This document shows positions 56,560 through 64,000 of a stretch of DNA of 64,000 nucleotides, in pieces. The stretch is from JBHELG01 sp046263195 (lineage in GTDB: Bacteria; Actinomycetota; Nitriliruptoria; Nitriliruptorales; JAHWKO01). The stretch lies in contig JBHELG010000039.1 in NCBI GenBank assembly GCA_046263195.1, positions 9,371 to 73,370 of the forward strand, written 5' to 3'. Made by a program: the position numbers and the translations under genes. Position 1 is the first letter of the stretch. The number at the start of each line of letters is the position of its first letter. The notes below the pieces were generated by a model that searched no databases, was not told where the DNA came from, and saw only the letters and a list, made by a program, of their open reading frames with translations.

Positions 56560-56650
56560 CCACAGTGGTAACACCATTACACAAGAATCGTCAAGGGGCA
56601 CTCTCTAGTACAGAAGGGCGCAGCTCAGAAACTACATTTCTGTAATCACA
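56560..56650 (-). promoter_or_regulatory. AT-rich promoter with nested palindromes upstream of the HTH gene
   Basis: On the minus strand TTGACG (56594-56589) is a good -35. Downstream, TGGT-AAC-ACCA (56566-56576) and GTAA-CACCA-TTAC (56568-56580) overlap the expected -10 region. TACAGAA (56609-56615) and TTCTGTA (56638-56644) form a further inverted repeat. The spacer 56424-56677 has no gene. Confidence 0.4.
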
Positions 56651-56677
56651 TGCTTGTCTTAGGTGCGCCCCCGCGGG

Positions 56678-57370
56678 TTACGCCAGTCCCAGCCACCCCC
56701 GTAGGGCCCCTGAGAGTGGCCCGCCGACCAGGACCGCTACAAGAGTGCCCAGGGCGAGATAGGGGCCGAACGGGATCCGGCTCGCCAGTCCTGCCCGACC
56801 CGCGGCCATGAGCCCGAAGGCGAAGACGACGGCGGCAATGACCGAGGCGTATATGCCAATCACCACCTCCCACCCGCCGAGATAGCCGAGAGCCAGCCCG
56901 AGGGAAACCGCCAGCTTGATGTCTCCCATCCCCATGCCGGGCTGACCTCGCATGAGCCGGAAGGCTTCGCTGAGCAGGAGCATCCCGCCTGGCAGGGCGA
57001 GCCCGACCAGAACGGCGCGACGAAGGTCGCCCCAGCTGCCGTCGAGAAGTGCAGCCCCGATGAGGAGAACGAGGACGGTCGGGGCGAGTCGATAGGTGAG
57101 CTTGTTCGGGATGATGCGGAGCTCGAGGTCGATGACCGTGGCAACGACCACCGCCCAGCCCACGGCGAGCAGTGCGGGCAGTTCCCACACGGGACCGTGC
57201 ACGAACGCGGTGAGCGCCCACACGACCGCCACGAGGAGCTGTACGAGGGTGTCCACGCGCGGGCCTGTTCGCACGACCTCTCGCGGCCAGCGGTGGATGG
57301 CGTGGGTCGCAAGTGATCCGCAGAGCAGTCCGAGCAGGCCGCAAATGGTCGTGATCGGCCACCCGTTCAC
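56678..57370 (-). CDS. Prepilin peptidase (A24), short form
   Basis: Membrane aspartyl protease that trims prepilin leaders. 230 residues, about seven hydrophobic helices. The two catalytic aspartates are in VIDLELRIIPNKL and GMGMGDIKLA. The N-terminal cysteine-containing methylase part of PilD is missing, as in many actinobacterial versions (compare Rv2551c, also next to aroE). GTG 57370 overlaps the aroE stop. Confidence 0.9.
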   Translation of the reverse strand: MNGWPITTICGLLGLLCGSLATHAIHRWPREVVRTGPRVDTLVQLLVAVVWALTAFVHGPVWELPALLAVGWAVVVATVIDLELRIIPNKLTYRLAPTVLVLLIGAALLDGSWGDLRRAVLVGLALPGGMLLLSEAFRLMRGQPGMGMGDIKLAVSLGLALGYLGGWEVVIGIYASVIAAVVFAFGLMAAGRAGLASRIPFGPYLALGTLVAVLVGGPLSGALRGWLGLA

Positions 57371-58245
57371 GGGCTTCGGCGCTGTTCCTCGGCTTGCAAC
57401 GCGGCGAGCGCCACGGCGGACATGGTGCCGGTCGGAGCCTCCCTGCCGGTCCAGCGGCGGAAGCTTGCCGCAGCCTGGGCGATGAGCATGCCCAGTCCGT
57501 GATGGGCGTCGGCGCCGGCTGCTCGAGCCGCTGCCAAGAACGGGGTGTTGGCTGGCCGGTAGACGAGGTCGAACGCGGCCTGACCGGGGTGGAGCGACTG
57601 GAAGGGAGCGGGGAGCTGCTCACCGGCGATTCCGAGGGGGGTCGCGTTCACGACGAGGCGGGCCCCTGCGACGGCCTCGACGACCGCGGCCGTGTCGGCC
57701 AGTGGCAGGGCCACGGCGGCTGGCGCCCCGCAACTGGCTGCGAGAGTCGCGATGTCCTCTGCTGCCTCGAGCCGCCGGCCGATGAAGGTCACCGGTGCGC
57801 CGGCACGACCGAGGGCGACCGCGCAAGCTCGGGCGACGCCACCGGTGCCGAGGACAGCTGCGGGAGTCCCCGGTGGCAGCGCCAGGTCGTCACGAAGCAC
57901 GACCTCGAGCCCCAACGTGTCGGTGTTGTCTCCGACGAGGCCCTCGAGACTCCACACGAGCGTGTTCACTGCCCCGACGAGCTCCGCTTCGGCAGTGAGA
58001 CGATCGCAGGCGCTCATCACCTCCCGCTTGTGGGGAACGGTGACATTGGCACCGATGGCCTCGCACGCTCCGAGGGCAGCCACGACGGTATGCAACTGCT
58101 CGGGCGGGGTGGGTAGGGCGAGGTAGACGAGATCGAGGCCCTGTTCGCGGAAGGCGGAGTTGTGCATGAGCGGTGACAGCGAATGTCGCACGGGCCAGCC
58201 GATCACCGCGACGAGGCGGGTGGTCGCTGACGGCCAGCGTGTCAC
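57367..58245 (-). CDS. aroE: Shikimate dehydrogenase
   Basis: NADPH-linked reduction of dehydroshikimate. 292 residues: VIGWPVRHSLSPLMHNSAF, ANVTVPHKREVM with the catalytic Lys, NTDTLGLE, and the NADP loop AAVLGTGGVARACAVALGRAG. Overlaps mltG by four bases. It is separated from aroC-K-B-Q by the pilus genes. Confidence 0.95.
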   Translation of the reverse strand: MTRWPSATTRLVAVIGWPVRHSLSPLMHNSAFREQGLDLVYLALPTPPEQLHTVVAALGACEAIGANVTVPHKREVMSACDRLTAEAELVGAVNTLVWSLEGLVGDNTDTLGLEVVLRDDLALPPGTPAAVLGTGGVARACAVALGRAGAPVTFIGRRLEAAEDIATLAASCGAPAAVALPLADTAAVVEAVAGARLVVNATPLGIAGEQLPAPFQSLHPGQAAFDLVYRPANTPFLAAARAAGADAHHGLGMLIAQAAASFRRWTGREAPTGTMSAVALAALQAEEQRRSP

Positions 58246-59324
58246 GAGCCGAGGCCCGCAGGCGAAGGCAGCTCCAGCTGCCGGTAGCGGGCCTTGTTCC
58301 GCCTGTGCTCGTCGAAGGTGCGGGAGAAGACGTGGTGGCCAGCGTCGTCGATCTTGACGTAGTAGAGAAAGTCGTGGGCAGCGGGTTGGAAGGCGGCCTG
58401 GATCGACGCCACCCCTGGCGCCGCGATCGGCGTGGGTGGCAGACCTGGTCTGCGGTAGAGGTTGTACGGCGACTCCACCTGAAGGTCCTGGTTCGTCACT
58501 CGACTCGTATGCGCGCCGAGGGCATAGATGACCGACGCGTCGATCTCCAGGCTGCGCCCTGCGGCGAGCCGGTTGTAGATCACCCCCGCAATGGCGGGAC
58601 GCTCTTCGGGCATCTTCGCCTCCTCTTCGATGAGGCTCGCGATGATGAGCGTCTGGTAGCGGTCGTGACCGCGAGCGACAGCCCCAGCGACGATCTCGTC
58701 GGGCAAGGAGCCGATCACCTTCTCGAGCTGATCCACCATGCGCTGAAGGATCGCCTGCGGTGGGGCGCCCGGTCGCTCCTCATACGTCTCGGGAAACAAC
58801 AGCCCCTCGTAGGGCTCGCGGGCCGCTGGCGAAGGGGTGGGCACCCAGTCCGGTAGGTCGATCAGACGCGCGTCGAGCACCGCTCGGTAGTCTTCGACCG
58901 TGTACGGGGTCTGCGTGGCTAGCCGCTCCAGGGTCTCGGCGACCGTGAGTCCCTCCGGGATCGTGAAGCGGATCGAGAGGGGCTGGACGGGTCCGACCAG
59001 AAGCTTGTCGATCGTCTCGTCGACGCTCATGCCGGTCTCGAGCTCGTAGAGACCGGCACGCAGCTCTCGATCGAGTCCTCTGCTCTGGGCCTTCAGTCGA
59101 AATGCGAGCGCGGAGCGGACCACCCCCCGCTCGTCGAGCTCTCCTGCGACCGCGTAGGCGCTGGCCCCGCGAGTGACTTCGAGGGTGACGGGCTCCCCCC
59201 CGCCAGGCTCGCCGCTCATGGACCAGGTGGCCAGGACGAGCCCGGCCGCGACCACGGTCAGCGCCACCGTGAGGATGATCAGGACGATTCTCGGTCCGCT
59301 AGCGGGAGCCACGCTCCTGTTCAC
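58242..59324 (-). CDS. mltG: Endolytic murein transglycosylase
   Basis: Cuts nascent glycan strands in peptidoglycan. One N-terminal helix (IVLIILTVALTVVAAGLVLA), a LysM-like domain, then the YceG catalytic domain with the glutamate in IIASLIEEEAKMPEERP and SPYNLYRRPGLPPTPIAAPG. GTG 59324 is a compromise start (360 residues); ATG 59339 and GTG 59312 are possible. Overlaps ruvX, the usual order. Confidence 0.93.
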   Translation of the reverse strand: MNRSVAPASGPRIVLIILTVALTVVAAGLVLATWSMSGEPGGGEPVTLEVTRGASAYAVAGELDERGVVRSALAFRLKAQSRGLDRELRAGLYELETGMSVDETIDKLLVGPVQPLSIRFTIPEGLTVAETLERLATQTPYTVEDYRAVLDARLIDLPDWVPTPSPAAREPYEGLLFPETYEERPGAPPQAILQRMVDQLEKVIGSLPDEIVAGAVARGHDRYQTLIIASLIEEEAKMPEERPAIAGVIYNRLAAGRSLEIDASVIYALGAHTSRVTNQDLQVESPYNLYRRPGLPPTPIAAPGVASIQAAFQPAAHDFLYYVKIDDAGHHVFSRTFDEHRRNKARYRQLELPSPAGLGS

Positions 59325-59745
59325 CTCCGTGCATCGCATCGAGGAACGTCTGGAGCAGGAGGGTAGCCGCGACCCGGTCTGCGGCCGCACGTCGCTCGCG
59401 CCGCTTCGCGCCCTGCGCGAGCATCGTGCGCTCCGCCTCGACCGTGGTCAGCCGCTCGTCCCAGAGATGAACCGCTAGACCGCTCCCCTGCTCGACTCGC
59501 TCCGCGATGAGACGCGCCCGCTGGGCTGGCTCCCTCTCTTCGCCTGAAAGGCTGCGGGGCAGTCCCACCACGACCGCCCCGGCCCCATGCTGTCTCGCGG
59601 CGTCCACGAGTGCGGTCACGGTGCCCTCGACGTCATCTGGATCGCTGACGGCCAGCGTCACGAGCGGTGTCGCCACACGCCCCTCTGGATCGCTCAGGGA
59701 GAGCCCGATGCGTACATCGCCCAGGTCCACACCGAGGGTTCTCAC
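59299..59745 (-). CDS. ruvX: RuvX/YqgF-family putative Holliday junction resolvase or rRNA-processing nuclease
   Basis: RNase H-like fold, 148 residues: TLGVDLGDVRIGLSLSD, VVVGLPRSLSGEE and HLWDERLTTVEAERTM, ending with the Asp region AAADRVAATLLLQTFLD. The family has been linked both to junction resolution and to 16S rRNA 5'-end maturation. GTG 59745 overlaps the alaS stop. Confidence 0.93.
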   Translation of the reverse strand: MRTLGVDLGDVRIGLSLSDPEGRVATPLVTLAVSDPDDVEGTVTALVDAARQHGAGAVVVGLPRSLSGEEREPAQRARLIAERVEQGSGLAVHLWDERLTTVEAERTMLAQGAKRRERRAAADRVAATLLLQTFLDAMHGGEQERGSR

Positions 59746-62411
59746 TCCGGCGAGGCCCGTCGGGCCTCGGATGCCGCAACCGCGAGCGCCTCGATGAGCT
59801 TGGCGCTCATACGGCCACCGGCCTGGGCGAGGTCTCCCTTTCCGCCGGCACCGCCCCCCACCACCTTCGCGGCTGGTGTGAGAATCGAACGGGCCTCCAA
59901 CCCAGCCTCGGCAAGGTCGGGGGTGAGCACCGCGACGAGCTGGGCCTTGCCATCGGCAGTTGTGGTTCCGAGCACGACAACGCCTCGCTCTCTGAGCTTC
60001 CCGCGAACCTCGAGAGCGAGCTGACGGAGCTCGTCCGCGCTGACGTCGTCGACACGACGGGCGACGACCGCGAGTCCATTCGACCGCTCGGTGTCCTCGG
60101 CGATCGCTTGTGCCTGCTGGGAGAGCGTTGCGGCTCGGTTTCTGGCCAACTCCCGCTCTGCTTCCCGCAGCCGCGAGACGAGCGCCTCGACGCGTGCGAC
60201 CGCGGCGTCCGGGGACACGTCGAGCAGGCGAGCCACCTCTTCTGCGACGATTCGCTCCCGAGCCCCGTAGCGGTAGGCGTCGGCGCCCGTGAGCGCCTCG
60301 AGGCGACGCAGGTTCGCGCCGATCGACTCCTCCCTCACGATCACCACGCTGCCAACCCTCCCGGCGGAGGCGACGTGGGTGCCTCCGCACAGCTCCTTGG
60401 AGAAGTCGCCGATGGACACGACCCGGACTTCCTCGCCGTACTTCTCCCCGAACAACGCAACCGCTCCGGTCGTCCGGGCTTGGGCCAGCGGCATCTGCTC
60501 GGCGTGTACTGGCGGATCGTGCAGCAGCCGCTCATTGACTCGAGCTTCGACGGCGATGAGCTGCTCTCGCCGCACCTGCTCGCAGTGAGGGAAGTCGAAC
60601 CGAAGGCGTCCCGCCTCCACGAGGGAGCCGGCCTGCTGAGCGTGGGACCCGATCAGCTCGCGGACCGTCGCGTGGAGGATGTGGGTGGCGGAGTGGCTGC
60701 GAGCGGTTGCCATGCGGCGGGCGACGTCGACTCGGGCCGAGAGCGGCTGTCCGGGTGCCACCTCCCCGGCCACAACCCGGGCCCGGTGGATGATGAGCCG
60801 CTCGATCGGCGACTGCGTGTCGAGCACCTCGACGCGGCCGGAGGGCGTCTCGAGGACACCACGGTCCCCGACCTGTCCGCCGCCTTCGGCGTAGAAGGGG
60901 GTGGTCGGCAGCACGATCTCGACCTCGTCGCCCTCCCCGGCCTCGTCGGCGAGACCGGCGGGAGAGAGGACCGCGCCCAGACTCGTCTCGGCGGCGGTCG
61001 TGTCGTAGCCAACGAAACGGGTCTCGCCCACCTTCCTCGCCGCTTCCCGGTATATCTCCGTGTCAACCCCGCGGCGCAGAGAGGCGCGAGCACGCTCGCG
61101 CTGCTCCTTCATGAGCCGGTCGAAGGCGTCACGGTCGAGACCGAGCCCGGCCTCCTCGACAATCTCGAAGGTCAGGTCGACGGGGAAGCCATACGTGTCA
61201 TGAAGTCGGAAAGCTGCCTCACCCGAGAGCACCGCTGCACCGGAATTTTTTGCCTCTGCGACGGCATCCTCGAGGATCCCGAGTCCTTGCCGCAGGGTGT
61301 GTGCGAAGTCCGCCTCCTCGGCGGCGACGACCCGGGTGACGAGTTCACGCTGATTGTCGAGCTCCGGGTAACCGCCCGACATCGTGTTCACGACCGCGTC
61401 GATCATGGCGGGCATGATGGGCGGCACATCGTGGGAAGGCCCGCCCTTCCCGGCCTCTCGCACAGGCCCACCCCGCCCGACCCCGTGCGAGTGCCGGATC
61501 GCTCGGCGCAGCAGGCGCCGCAGCACGTAGCCGCGTCCTTCCTTCGAGGGCAGCACCCCGTCGGAGATGAGAAAGGTCGCCGTGCGGGCATGCTCGGCAA
61601 GGATGCGCAGCGAGACGTCCGCCGAGCGGTCGTGGCCGTATTCGGTACCGGTCAGCTCCTCGGCACGGGCGAGGACAGGGGCCAGCACGTCGCTGTCATA
61701 GACCGTTGCAACCTGTTGTTGGAGCACCGCCATGCGCTCGAGACCCATGCCGGTGTCGACATTCTGCTGCGGTAGGCGGCCGGTGATCTTGCCCTCGTCA
61801 TCCTGCATGAACTCCATGAAGACGAGGTTGTAGTACTCGAGGTAGCGCTCGTCGTTGTGAGCGGGTCCTCCCGCCTCGCCATACGTCGGGCCTCGGTCGA
61901 AATGAAGCTCGCTGCTCGGCCCGCAGGGCCCGGCCACGCCCATCGACCAGAAGTTGTCCTTCATTCCCATGGCTTGGATGCGTGAGCGGGGGACGTCGGT
62001 CTCGCTCTCCCAGAAGTCGGCCGCGTCCTCGTCCTGCTCGTAGACGGTCGCCCAGATGCGCTCGGGGTCGAGCCGGAACGGGCCGATCGAGAGCTCCCAC
62101 GCCCAGCTGATCGCCTCCCGCTTGAAGTAGTCACCCCACGAGAAGTTGCCGAGCATCTCGAAGAAGGTGAGGTGCCTGGTCGTGCGTCCGACGTTTTCGA
62201 TGTCGACGGTCCGAGCGCATTTTTGGAAGCTCGTGCCTCGAGGCACCTCCGGCTTCGCGTCGCCCAGAAAATACGGCTTGAACGGCACCATCCCCGCGTT
62301 CGTGAGCAGCAGGGTCGGGTCATTGGGAATAAGCGAGGAGGAGGGGTAGCGACGGTGCCCGCGCTGCGCGAAGAAGTCGAGAAACGTCTCGCGGATCGTG
62401 ACGGCGTCCAC
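59742..62411 (-). CDS. alaS: Alanine-tRNA ligase
   Basis: Class II synthetase, 889 residues: catalytic core (LTNAGMVPFKPYFLG, TFFEMLGNFSWGDYF), tRNA domain, editing domain with zinc ligands in SHSATHILHAT and LCGGTHVASAG, and the C-terminal GG(G/A)GGKGDLAQAGG dimer domain. About 19 residues (311-329, VGRGGPVREAGKGGPSHDV) interrupt the segment between LRRLLRRAIRH and PPIMPAMIDAVV; the DNA there has inverted repeats, but not of the main family. Confidence 0.96.
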   Translation of the reverse strand: MDAVTIRETFLDFFAQRGHRRYPSSSLIPNDPTLLLTNAGMVPFKPYFLGDAKPEVPRGTSFQKCARTVDIENVGRTTRHLTFFEMLGNFSWGDYFKREAISWAWELSIGPFRLDPERIWATVYEQDEDAADFWESETDVPRSRIQAMGMKDNFWSMGVAGPCGPSSELHFDRGPTYGEAGGPAHNDERYLEYYNLVFMEFMQDDEGKITGRLPQQNVDTGMGLERMAVLQQQVATVYDSDVLAPVLARAEELTGTEYGHDRSADVSLRILAEHARTATFLISDGVLPSKEGRGYVLRRLLRRAIRHSHGVGRGGPVREAGKGGPSHDVPPIMPAMIDAVVNTMSGGYPELDNQRELVTRVVAAEEADFAHTLRQGLGILEDAVAEAKNSGAAVLSGEAAFRLHDTYGFPVDLTFEIVEEAGLGLDRDAFDRLMKEQRERARASLRRGVDTEIYREAARKVGETRFVGYDTTAAETSLGAVLSPAGLADEAGEGDEVEIVLPTTPFYAEGGGQVGDRGVLETPSGRVEVLDTQSPIERLIIHRARVVAGEVAPGQPLSARVDVARRMATARSHSATHILHATVRELIGSHAQQAGSLVEAGRLRFDFPHCEQVRREQLIAVEARVNERLLHDPPVHAEQMPLAQARTTGAVALFGEKYGEEVRVVSIGDFSKELCGGTHVASAGRVGSVVIVREESIGANLRRLEALTGADAYRYGARERIVAEEVARLLDVSPDAAVARVEALVSRLREAERELARNRAATLSQQAQAIAEDTERSNGLAVVARRVDDVSADELRQLALEVRGKLRERGVVVLGTTTADGKAQLVAVLTPDLAEAGLEARSILTPAAKVVGGGAGGKGDLAQAGGRMSAKLIEALAVAASEARRASPE

Positions 62412-62413
62412 TG

Positions 62414-62731
62414 CTAGCTCTGCAAGCCGTCGGGGGTCATCCCGCTGTCGTTCGGAGCGCTGGCCCTCCAGGCAGCTTCACGCAGCGAGGGTACGTTGAA
62501 TTCACGGCGCAGGTCCGCCTCCCGCTCGGCGGCGCCGCGTTTACCCTCCTCCAATGCGGCCCTCAGTCGGACGCGCACGGTCGCAGCCGTGTGGTTTGCC
62601 TGGGCCACGAGGTTGCTCGGTGCCACCCGAGCGGTGGCGCGATCGATCCGACGCATGAGGATCGCGCCTACGGCAAGTCCCGCGCCGGCCGCGAACACGG
62701 CGAGGACAAGGGTGGTCGCCGCGCGCCGCAT
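62414..62731 (-). CDS. Small membrane protein, DUF6167-like
   Basis: A 105-residue protein: one N-terminal helix (TLVLAVFAAGAGLAVGAILM) and a charged helical tail with a predicted coiled coil. Its slot between a DUF948 protein and alaS matches DUF6167 genes in Streptomyces. Function unknown. Confidence 0.7.
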   Translation of the reverse strand: MRRAATTLVLAVFAAGAGLAVGAILMRRIDRATARVAPSNLVAQANHTAATVRVRLRAALEEGKRGAAEREADLRREFNVPSLREAAWRASAPNDSGMTPDGLQS

Positions 62732-62732
62732 G

Positions 62733-63083
62733 TCACCCCCTCAGCTTCTTCAAGCCGCGTCGCGCTCCCGTTGTGAACGCGGCGACCTTGACGAGTGGAT
62801 TTGAGACGGTCGCCCGCAGCAGACCGGCGAGATTGTCCGCGGACTCGGTGATCGACTGGACGCCCGCGATGATCGAGTCGACCCGGGCGAGTTCAACGTT
62901 GACCCCGCTGACCGTCTCACCGAGGCTCCCGATGAGGGGAATGGTCTCGCGAGTCACGCCCTCGACGAGCTGGGTGACCTGGGAGATGAGACGGGAGACG
63001 TTCAGCAGGACGATGCAGAGCACGATGACGAGAAGTCCCCAGAAGCCCGTGGCGATGATCCAGGCCCAGTCCGCAGCGCTCAC
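62733..63083 (-). CDS. DUF948 membrane protein
   Basis: A 116-residue protein with one helix (WIIATGFWGLLVIVLCIVLL) followed by a long amphipathic helix with heptad character (VNVELARVDSIIAGVQSI), the DUF948 pattern. GTG 63083 overlaps the rarA stop and has GGGAG upstream. Function unknown; gene order rarA-DUF948-DUF6167-alaS is conserved in actinobacteria. Confidence 0.8.
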   Translation of the reverse strand: MSAADWAWIIATGFWGLLVIVLCIVLLNVSRLISQVTQLVEGVTRETIPLIGSLGETVSGVNVELARVDSIIAGVQSITESADNLAGLLRATVSNPLVKVAAFTTGARRGLKKLRG

Positions 63084-64000
63084 GGGACGTCTCCCATCTC
63101 TTGTGAAGCGCGACGCCACGCCGCCATACGTCGGGCGATCTCCGCCTCGTCCCCCCGCCCGGTCGGCTCGTAGAAGACCCTGCCAACGAGCGCATCCGGA
63201 AGGTGCTGCTGTGACACGAAGCCCCCCGGGTGGTCGTGAGCGTACTGGTAGCCAACACCGTGCCCAAGCTTGCGGGCGGCAGCGTAGTGAGCATCCCTGA
63301 GGTGGGCTGGGACGGCTGAGTTCCCGGTCTCGGCGAGGGCGCGGTCCGCGGCCTGCAGGGCCCGCGTGACCGAGTTCGACTTGGGTGCGGTGGCCAAGGC
63401 GATGGCGGCCTGCGCGAGGCAGAGGCGGGCTTCGGGGAGTCCGACCACCTCGAGCGCCTCAAAAGCGGCAACCGCGAGTGGCAGGGCCGTGCGGTCGGCG
63501 AGGCCGATGTCCTCGCTTGCGAGGATGACCATGCGGCGGGCCAGGAAGCGCGGGTCCTCCCCCGCGGCGAGCATGCGCACGAGCCAGTAGACAGCCGCAT
63601 CCGGATCGCTGCCACGCAGCGATTTGATGAATGCCGACACCTGGTCGTAGTGCTGGTCGCCACTACGGTCGTAGCGCCAGCGTCGGGAGGTGAGCGCTGT
63701 GAGTACGGCAGCGGAGGCGAGTTCGAGCGAGGACTCCTCGGGTATGCCGCCCGCCACCTCGACCGCGGTCTCGAGCGCGGTGAGGGCGACGCGAGCGTCG
63801 CCGTCGGCCGCGACGACAAGGTGCTGAATGGCCTCCTCGCCGAGAGTCACCTGACCACGGAACCCGTGGAGGCAGGCTCGGCGGATGATCTCGCCAACTG
63901 CTGCATCGTCGAGCGCTTCGAGGCGAACAAGGGTGCAGCGGGAGAGCAGCGGGGCGGTGAGCTCGAAGTAGGGGTTCTCGGTGGTGGCGCCGACGAGGAC
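63080..64000 (-). CDS. rarA: Replication-associated recombination protein A, C-terminal part (cut by window edge)
   Basis: AAA+ clamp-loader-like ATPase (MgsA/WRNIP1 family) acting at stalled forks. The last 306 residues are in the window. VLVGATTENPYFELTAPLLSRC is the sensor 1 and arginine finger region. It is followed by the tetramerisation domain with HYDQVSAFIKSLRGSDPDAA, ASEDIGLAD and GNSAVPAHLRDAHY, ending in the usual replication-factor C-like tail. The Walker A and B part lies beyond 64000. Confidence 0.94.
   Translation of the reverse strand, partial: VLVGATTENPYFELTAPLLSRCTLVRLEALDDAAVGEIIRRACLHGFRGQVTLGEEAIQHLVVAADGDARVALTALETAVEVAGGIPEESSLELASAAVLTALTSRRWRYDRSGDQHYDQVSAFIKSLRGSDPDAAVYWLVRMLAAGEDPRFLARRMVILASEDIGLADRTALPLAVAAFEALEVVGLPEARLCLAQAAIALATAPKSNSVTRALQAADRALAETGNSAVPAHLRDAHYAAARKLGHGVGYQYAHDHPGGFVSQQHLPDALVGRVFYEPTGRGDEAEIARRMAAWRRASQEMGDVP

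Overview
The window is a GC-rich, gene-dense chromosomal segment of an actinobacterium (Actinomycetota). The evidence is gene content and order: an actinobacterial integration host factor gene (mihF) beside gmk and rpoZ, a pyrR-pyrB-pyrC-(membrane protein)-carA-carB block, the run metK-priA-def-fmt-rsmB-ribD-ribE-ribBA-ribH, and the run alaS-ruvX-mltG-aroE-prepilin peptidase...aroC-aroK-aroB-aroQ-pepQ-efp-nusB. These runs are laid out much as in Mycobacterium and Streptomyces. A class 1B dihydroorotate dehydrogenase with its PyrK partner, and a secreted HYR/PxKF protein, suggest a deep-branching class (for example Nitriliruptoria- or Acidimicrobiia-like) rather than a mycobacterium; that placement is inference.

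Layout: 1-5221 (minus) is an arginine operon, argC-argJ-argB-argD-argF, with argF cut by the window edge. 5394-7259 (plus) is an ABC exporter. 7403-13614 is an accessory island: a 1141-residue secreted HYR-repeat protein, an OmpR-type response regulator with its histidine kinase, and a degenerate receiver-domain protein. 13746-16456 is an envelope-stress set (pspA, pspAA, htpX, pspAB). 16480-22202 is infC-rpmI-rplT-tsnR-pheS-pheT. 22573-31260 holds a DUF1844 gene, a small membrane protein, hisG, the riboflavin genes, rsmB, fmt and def. 31362-37495 is priA, metK, coaBC, rpoZ, gmk and mihF. 37624-49062 is the complete UMP pathway (pyrR, B, C, carA, carB, pyrK, D, F, E). 49163-56423 is a doublet histone-fold protein, nusB, efp, pepQ, the shikimate genes aroQ-B-K-C, pilM and a small HTH regulator. 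56678-64000 is a prepilin peptidase, aroE, mltG, ruvX, alaS, two small membrane proteins and rarA, which is cut by the right edge. Nearly all genes are on the minus strand and many adjacent pairs overlap by 4 bases (ATGA or GTGA), so translational coupling is probably common.

The most unusual signal is a dispersed palindromic DNA element. Its core is a GGCGGTCTTGG...CCAAGACCGCC hairpin, in a short form of about 50 bp and a long form of about 80 bp with an inner GGGCC/GGCCC hairpin. It is inserted in frame inside conserved genes (argC, pspAB, ribBA twice, priA) and also lies between genes (15296-15426, 22330-22545, 44215-44275). It adds short Gly/Pro/Arg-rich peptides to otherwise normal enzymes, in both orientations, which recalls the Rickettsia palindromic elements. 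I know of no described actinobacterial family of this kind.

Other points of interest are a tandem (two-fold in one chain) histone-fold protein upstream of pyrR, 11-bp-periodic CTGAGA direct repeats in two promoters around the two-component system, a receiver domain with His in place of the phospho-accepting Asp, an infC gene that appears to start at ATC, and a PyrR-binding RNA hairpin at the head of the pyr operon.
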